Shown in pieces: positions 29,678 to 33,746 of a stretch of DNA of 33,746 nucleotides. The notes below the pieces were generated by a model. It saw nothing but the letters and a program-made list of their open reading frames with translations, made no database searches and was not told the origin of the DNA. The stretch is from Intrasporangium oryzae NRRL B-24470 (GTDB taxonomy: Bacteria; Actinomycetota; Actinomycetes; Actinomycetales; Dermatophilaceae), in NCBI RefSeq assembly GCF_000576595.1, contig NZ_AWSA01000046.1, positions 1 to 33,746 on the forward strand, given 5' to 3'. Each line of letters begins with the position of its first letter. Positions within the stretch are counted from its first letter, which is position 1. The position numbers and the translations under genes are program-made.

Positions 29678-31024
29678 TCAGCCGAAGAGGTTGATCGGCT
29701 TGACGATGTCGGCGTAGATGAGCAGGACCGACATCGTGATGAGCACGAGCGACATGCCGTAGGCGATCGGCAGGCCCTTGGCGACGTCGACGTAGCCGGG
29801 GTCGGGGCGGTGGCGCAGTCGGGCCCAGCCCCTGCGGACCGCCTCCCAGATCGCGCCGGCGACGTGCCCGCCGTCGAGCGGCAGGAGCGGGATGAGGTTG
29901 AAGACGAAGAGCGCGAGGTTGAGCGAGGCGATGAGCAGCACGAGCTGGGCGATCTTGAGCCAGTTGCCGCCCTCGTCTGCCGGGATGTCCATGGCGGCCA
30001 CCTCGCCGCCGATGCGTCCGACACCGACGACCGAGATCGGGCCGTTGGGGTCACGCTCCCCCGATCCGAAGGCGGCCTGGACGACGCCGGCCATCTTCTG
30101 CGGGATCTTGACGATGATCGACGCCGTGTCGACCGTGCGGTCCCACACGAACTTCGGCGCCTCGGCGAGGGGTGTGCGGACGAGCTCCTGCCCGGGCGTG
30201 ATACCGGCATACCCCATGGAGGCGAGGACTGGCTTGCCGTCCTTGGCCACCGGGGTGCCCTGCGCGTCGAAGGTCGCACGGTCGATGACGGCGGGCTTGA
30301 GCGTGATCGGCACCTTCCCGTCGCCCCGCTGGACGACGAGTGAGAGGGCACGGCCCTGGCTGGCGCGGATGGCCTCCGACACCTGGTCCCAGGTCGTCAC
30401 GTCGCGCCCGTCGATGGTGAGCACGCGGTCGCCCTTCTGCAGGCCGCTCGCCTTCGCCGGGGCGACCGGGTCACCCGGCTTGCAGACGGGCTGCGGGACC
30501 TGGAGGGTCGGCGTGGCCGAGGGAACGCACTCGGCGAGGAGGCCGACCTTGGGGGCCACCTGCGGCAGGCCGTAGAGCGTGATGACGCCCGTCAGCAGGA
30601 CTGCCGCGATGAGGAGGTTCATGAGGGGCCCGCCCATCATGACGACGATCTTCCGACCGGGCGAGAGCTTGTAGAAGACCCGGTCCTCGTCGCCGGGCTG
30701 GACCTCCTCCATGGAGTCCGCTCGGGCCTGGTCGACCATCTGGCTGAACCGACCGGTCGAGAGGGTGCGGAGCTCTCCGGGCTTGTCACCGGGTCGCGGC
30801 GGCAGCATCCCGATCATGCGGACGTAGCCGCCGAGCGGGATCGCCTTGATGCCGTACTCCGTCTCGCCGCGTCGACGCGACCACACGGTGGGCCCGAACC
30901 CGATCATGTACTGGGTCACCTTGACCCCGAACTTCTTGGCGGGCACGAGGTGGCCGATCTCGTGCAGCGCGATGCTCAGCGCCACACCGACGACGATGAC
31001 GAGTACCCCGAGGACGAACAACAT
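29678..31024 (-). CDS. rseP: Site-2-type intramembrane zinc metalloprotease (RseP/Rip1 family)
   Basis: A 448-residue membrane protease of the family that cleaves anti-sigma factors inside the membrane (RseP, Rip1 of mycobacteria). HEIGH (21-25) in the first membrane segment supplies two zinc ligands, and LDGG (383-386, D384) in the third supplies the other. A single PDZ domain (about 190-270, KASGLQKGDRVLTIDG) lies between. The last 25 residues form another membrane segment. ATG 31024 has GAGG close upstream. The gene lies between dxr and ispG as in other actinobacteria, but a gene on the other strand separates it from dxr. Confidence 0.95.
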   Translation of the reverse strand: MLFVLGVLVIVVGVALSIALHEIGHLVPAKKFGVKVTQYMIGFGPTVWSRRRGETEYGIKAIPLGGYVRMIGMLPPRPGDKPGELRTLSTGRFSQMVDQARADSMEEVQPGDEDRVFYKLSPGRKIVVMMGGPLMNLLIAAVLLTGVITLYGLPQVAPKVGLLAECVPSATPTLQVPQPVCKPGDPVAPAKASGLQKGDRVLTIDGRDVTTWDQVSEAIRASQGRALSLVVQRGDGKVPITLKPAVIDRATFDAQGTPVAKDGKPVLASMGYAGITPGQELVRTPLAEAPKFVWDRTVDTASIIVKIPQKMAGVVQAAFGSGERDPNGPISVVGVGRIGGEVAAMDIPADEGGNWLKIAQLVLLIASLNLALFVFNLIPLLPLDGGHVAGAIWEAVRRGWARLRHRPDPGYVDVAKGLPIAYGMSLVLITMSVLLIYADIVKPINLFG

Positions 31025-31065
31025 GCCTCATTGTCACATTCGCCGCTGTGTCCCCACCCCACCCC

Positions 31066-31115
31066 CGGTTCGATGTATCTCCGCACCCTCTGGGCCCCGC
31101 TGGAACATCGAACCG
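31066..31115. repeat. Left palindrome flanking the DUF559 gene
   Basis: CGGTTCGATGT (31066-31076) and its exact reverse complement (31105-31115) flank a 28-nt spacer beginning ATCTCCGC. It lies between the divergent starts of rseP and the DUF559 gene, so it is not in a terminator position. Its left arm, CCCGGTTCGATGTATC, matches the left arm of the right palindrome, CCCGGTCGATGTATC, apart from one inserted T. Confidence 0.8.
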
Positions 31116-31206
31116 CTGTCCACATCCGACGTCTAGCCCGCGGTCGATCCACAGCCGCCCACCGCCTTGGCGCCCGGGACCTCCCGCACCGCCCACGCTC
31201 CTTCGC

Positions 31207-32124
31207 ATGGAACGCATGCGCCGTCGACAGTTGGCGAACGAGGCGGCCGCCGACCAGGGAGGTGTCGTCTCCCGGGCCCAGCTCACGGCTCTCGGCATCA
31301 CCCGTCACGACATCCGCTCCGAGGTCGCGGGCGGACGCTGGCGGTGCCCCGGAAGGCAGACGGTGGCCGTCCACACGGGTCCCCTCACGAGCCCCTCGCT
31401 GTGCTGGACGGCGATCTTCGAGACCGGGGTGCAGATCGCCGCACTCGACGGCGTGACGGCGCTCCAGCACGCCGGGCTGCGGGGCTATGTCGACGACGAG
31501 ATCCACCTCTCGGCGGTCCACAACCACAACACCGAGCCCCTGAGCGGGGTGCGGATCCACAAGGTCATCCGCCGGGTGGCCGGCGAGCTCGTCGAGGCAG
31601 GCATACCGCGAACCCGGCCCGAGGTCGCGGCGGTCCGGGCGGCGCACTGGGCGGCCTCGGACCGCCAGGCCGCCCTCATCCTGCTCATGGCCGTCCAACA
31701 ACGGCTCACAACCCCACGACGGCTCGCCGCAGCACAACGACTGGTCCGCGGGCGGACCCGCCGCGCCTTCATCCGAGCGGTGGTCCGCGACATCGCCTTC
31801 GGGGTCCAGAGCCTCGGGGAGCTCGACTTTGCCCGCCTCTGCCGCGCCTGCGGGATTCCTGAGCCCTCGCGACAGGTGGTTCGGCAGACCCCCGGTGGAC
31901 GCATCTACCTCGACGTGGCGTGGGACGAGTACGACCTCGTCGTCGAGGTGGACGGGGCGCAGCACCGGTGGGGCCTCGCCGTCACCGGCGACAACCTCCG
32001 ACAGAACGACGTGACCCTGGCCGGAGACCGCGTCCTCCGGGTCGACGTCATCGGTCTGCGGCTCGAGACGGACCGGTTCCTCGCGCAGGTGGCGCGCGGG
32101 CTCACGCACCGCCGCGCCGCCTGA
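31207..32124 (+). CDS. AbiEi-type N-terminal domain plus DUF559 endonuclease-like protein
   Basis: A 305-residue protein. Residues about 5-57 fit the AbiEi antitoxin-like winged-helix domain (QGGVVSRAQLTALGITRHDI). A middle region (60-200) follows. Residues about 225-300 are DUF559, a Vsr-like PD-(D/E)xK nuclease fold, with D236 (YLDVAW), E247 and D249 (VEVDG) and H253. No partner toxin gene is adjacent, so a classical AbiE pair is absent. ATG 31207 has no ribosome binding site; ATG 31216 is an alternative. Codons CAA, ACA and CGA are frequent around 31697-31745, unlike the neighbours. It is the only gene on the plus strand between dxr and rseP and is bracketed by two related palindromes. Confidence 0.85.
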   Translation: MERMRRRQLANEAAADQGGVVSRAQLTALGITRHDIRSEVAGGRWRCPGRQTVAVHTGPLTSPSLCWTAIFETGVQIAALDGVTALQHAGLRGYVDDEIHLSAVHNHNTEPLSGVRIHKVIRRVAGELVEAGIPRTRPEVAAVRAAHWAASDRQAALILLMAVQQRLTTPRRLAAAQRLVRGRTRRAFIRAVVRDIAFGVQSLGELDFARLCRACGIPEPSRQVVRQTPGGRIYLDVAWDEYDLVVEVDGAQHRWGLAVTGDNLRQNDVTLAGDRVLRVDVIGLRLETDRFLAQVARGLTHRRAA

Positions 32125-32141
32125 GGCCCCTCCGCTCTCCC

Positions 32142-32187
32142 GGTCGATGTATCCGCGCGCCCCCTGTCCCGCGCAGATACATCGACC
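32142..32187. repeat. Right palindrome flanking the DUF559 gene (possible bidirectional terminator)
   Basis: GGTCGATGTATC (32142-32153) and its exact reverse complement (32176-32187). After one mismatch the stem continues for 5 more bp (GCGCG/CGCGC), giving an 18-position stem. It lies between the convergent stops of the DUF559 gene and dxr, where a two-way terminator would fit. It shares the TCGATGTATC core with the left palindrome. Confidence 0.88.
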
Positions 32188-32212
32188 CGCGGTGAAGGTG
32201 AGGGGGTGGCGG

Positions 32213-33427
32213 TCAGGGGGTGGGGGCGACGAGGTGCCTTGCGGCGGCCCGGGCCCAGCGGTCGGCCGTGAGGACGTCGTCGAGCGAGAGGTCGGCGACC
32301 CGGGAACCGGGCTCGGCGGCATACGCATCGACGACCCGGGCGACGGTGTCGACGATGTCGACGAAGCCGATCCGCCCCTCGTGGAAGGCATCGACGCAGA
32401 CCTCGTTGGCCGCGTTGTAGACGGCCGGCCAGGTGCCGCCCGCCTCGCCCACCCGGCGCGCGAGGCGGACCGCCGGGAAGGCGTCGTCGTCGAGCGGCTC
32501 GAAGTCCCACGACTGGGCCCGGGTCCAGTCGACCGGCACGTCGGCGTCGGGGATCCGCTCCGGCCACGACAGGCCGAGCGCGATCGGGACGAGCATCCGC
32601 GGCGGCCCGGCCTGCGCGATCGTCGAGCCGTCGACGAACTCGACCATCGAGTGGATCATCTGCTGCGGGTGGACGACGACCTCGATCCGCTCGAAAGGGA
32701 TGTCGAAGAGCAGATGGGCCTCGATGACCTCGAGGCCCTTGTTGACGAGGGTGGCGGAGTTCGTCGTGATGACCCGGCCCATCGCGAAGTTGGGGTGGGC
32801 CAGCGCCTGCTCGGGCGTCACGTCGGCGAGCTCGGCGCGCGAGCGTCCCCGGAAGGGCCCCCCGCTCGCGGTGACGACGAGGCGGCGGACCTCCTCGGCC
32901 CGGCCGCCCCGCAGGCACTGTGCGATGGCGGAGTGCTCGCTGTCGACCGGGACGATCTGGCCGGGCGCGGCCGCGCGCTTGACGAGGGGACCGCCGATGA
33001 TGAGCGACTCCTTGTTCGCGAGTGCGAGCGTCGTGCCGGCCTGCAGCGCCGCGAGCGTCGGCTCCAGCCCGATCGCGCCGGTGATGCCGTTGACGACGAC
33101 GTCGGCCTCCCGCGCCGCGAGGCGCGCGCTCGCGTCGGCCCCCGTCAACAGCTCCGGGTCGTATGCCGCTGTGCCGGCTCGGTCGGCCGCGCGGGCGACC
33201 GCTGCGGCGAGGGCCGCCTCGTCCTCCGTCGCTGCGGCGATGACGGGCACGCGGAGGGCGACGGCCTGCTCGGCGAGCAGGTCGAGGTTGGACCCGGCCG
33301 ACAGGCCGACGACCTCGAACCGGTCGGGGTTGCGCTCGACGAGGTCGATCGCCTGGGTCCCGATGGAGCCGGTCGAGCCGAGCAGGATGACCCTGCGGGG
33401 GCGTTGCCAGGTGGTCGCGTCAGTCAC
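32213..33427 (-). CDS. dxr: 1-deoxy-D-xylulose-5-phosphate reductoisomerase
   Basis: Dxr (IspC) makes methylerythritol phosphate, the first committed step of the MEP pathway, using NADPH. The 404-residue protein has the nucleotide motif GSTGSIG (17-23), ANKESLI, and PVDSEHSA for metal and substrate binding, then VTASGGPF and a C-terminal helical domain with [13 protein letters not shown] choose GTG 33427, which has GGAG about 9 nt upstream. An in-frame GTG at 33445 has no ribosome binding site. IspG, another MEP-pathway enzyme, is encoded two genes downstream on this strand. Confidence 0.96.
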   Translation of the reverse strand: MTDATTWQRPRRVILLGSTGSIGTQAIDLVERNPDRFEVVGLSAGSNLDLLAEQAVALRVPVIAAATEDEAALAAAVARAADRAGTAAYDPELLTGADASARLAAREADVVVNGITGAIGLEPTLAALQAGTTLALANKESLIIGGPLVKRAAAPGQIVPVDSEHSAIAQCLRGGRAEEVRRLVVTASGGPFRGRSRAELADVTPEQALAHPNFAMGRVITTNSATLVNKGLEVIEAHLLFDIPFERIEVVVHPQQMIHSMVEFVDGSTIAQAGPPRMLVPIALGLSWPERIPDADVPVDWTRAQSWDFEPLDDDAFPAVRLARRVGEAGGTWPAVYNAANEVCVDAFHEGRIGFVDIVDTVARVVDAYAAEPGSRVADLSLDDVLTADRWARAAARHLVAPTP

Positions 33428-33468
33428 AGGCGCATTCTCCACCACCCGCGCGGTGGCCGAGCCGAGGG

Positions 33469-33501
33469 CTCAGGGCAGGGTCAGGACAGGCTCAGGGCAG
33501 G
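33469..33501. repeat. Three tandem copies of an 11-bp unit at a gene end
   Basis: CTCAGGGCAGG (33469-33479), GTCAGGACAGG (33480-33490) and CTCAGGGCAGG (33491-33501). The last copy contains the stop codon of the upstream partial gene. Each copy carries TGA on the minus strand; since 11 is not a multiple of 3, stops occur in all three frames. Confidence 0.75.
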
Positions 33502-33746
33502 CTCATGACCGTCAGGCCGAGATACTCGACCCAGTCCGGTTCGTACGCCGGCGCCGGCACACCGAGATGCGGTGGCGGGAGCAGGACCCCGGCCGGAGCG
33601 GTCGCCCGTGACCCGTCGGGCGTCCTCGCGTCGTGGGCGGCCGGGTTGAGGACGTCGACCGGGTCGACGTCCGCGGCCGTCGCCGCCGGTGGGCGGAAGC
33701 CGGTGGCCGGGTCGCGCGGGGGCTCGATGCCGGCCTCGGCGAGGCG
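33492..33746 (-). CDS. C-terminus of an unrecognised protein (cut by window end)
   Basis: The last 84 codons of a gene that begins beyond the window. The end of the protein is Pro/Ala-rich with FRPPAATAADVDPVDVLNP, APAGVLLPPPHLGVPAPAYE and finally WVEYLGLTVMSLP. I do not recognise a domain. The open frame is uninterrupted, uses GC-rich codons and stops 65 nt before the dxr start, on the same strand, so it is likely a real gene in the same direction. No function is assigned. Confidence 0.6.
   Translation of the reverse strand, partial: RLAEAGIEPPRDPATGFRPPAATAADVDPVDVLNPAAHDARTPDGSRATAPAGVLLPPPHLGVPAPAYEPDWVEYLGLTVMSLP

Noticed and set aside
31207-32124. A complete AbiE-type toxin-antitoxin pair
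   Set aside because: Only the AbiEi-like N-terminal domain is present and no nucleotidyltransferase toxin is next to it.

Overview
The window is a high-GC stretch (roughly 72% by eye) with GTG starts, ATGA/GTGA stop-start overlaps and a typical actinobacterial gene set. The gene order and protein types fit the order Micrococcales, and my guess is a member of Intrasporangiaceae; this is inference from gene content and I ran no search. No rRNA, tRNA, CRISPR array, transposase or phage gene was seen.

Two conserved actinobacterial backbones, both on the minus strand, frame the window. At the left edge are rimP-nusA-rnpM(ylxR)-infB (infB is cut by the window start). At the right are dxr-rseP-ispG, with a DUF4081 GNAT gene and proS further left. 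In many actinobacteria these genes lie close together. Here several junctions hold extra blocks.

Region by region: 1-2486 translation and transcription factors (minus). 2614-4560 a ferritin-like DUF4439 protein and an APH(6)-type small-molecule kinase (plus). 4711-6096 a MATE exporter (plus). 6065-7264 a ComEC-like metallo-beta-lactamase-fold hydrolase (minus). 7380-9404 a YyaL/DUF255 thioredoxin-like protein (plus). 9383-12176 a flavin redox set: ApbE flavin transferase, a membrane-anchored FMN-binding protein with a flavinylation motif, and a ferric-reductase-like transmembrane flavoprotein (minus). 12257-15527 a TSUP exporter, a HAD hydrolase and proS, overlapping by 4 nt at both junctions (minus). 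15890-20035 a complete CUT2-type sugar ABC transporter (ATPase, permease, lipoprotein) closed by a very strong terminator (plus). 20161-22334 two GNAT acetyltransferases around a DoxX-like membrane protein. 22406-28352 a phosphopantetheinyl transferase, an M1 zinc peptidase and a 1299-residue Pls/PosA-type single-module NRPS, which together look like a cationic homopolymer (poly-lysine-like) synthesis and turnover locus. 28463-33427 ispG, rseP and dxr, with an AbiEi/DUF559 endonuclease-like gene on the opposite strand between rseP and dxr. 33492-33746 the C-terminus of an unrecognised protein.

Three observations stand out. First, an asymmetric 8-mer, CGGCATAC/GTATGCCG, occurs 15 times across unrelated genes, using otherwise rare TAT and GCA codons. 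Second, two related palindromes sharing a TCGATGTATC-like core bracket the DUF559 gene, and one of them lies between divergent gene starts, where a terminator is not needed. Third, the Pls/PosA-type synthetase has a binding-pocket code, read by eye, that resembles the lysine code and sits in an operon with an HEXXH-18-E aminopeptidase.
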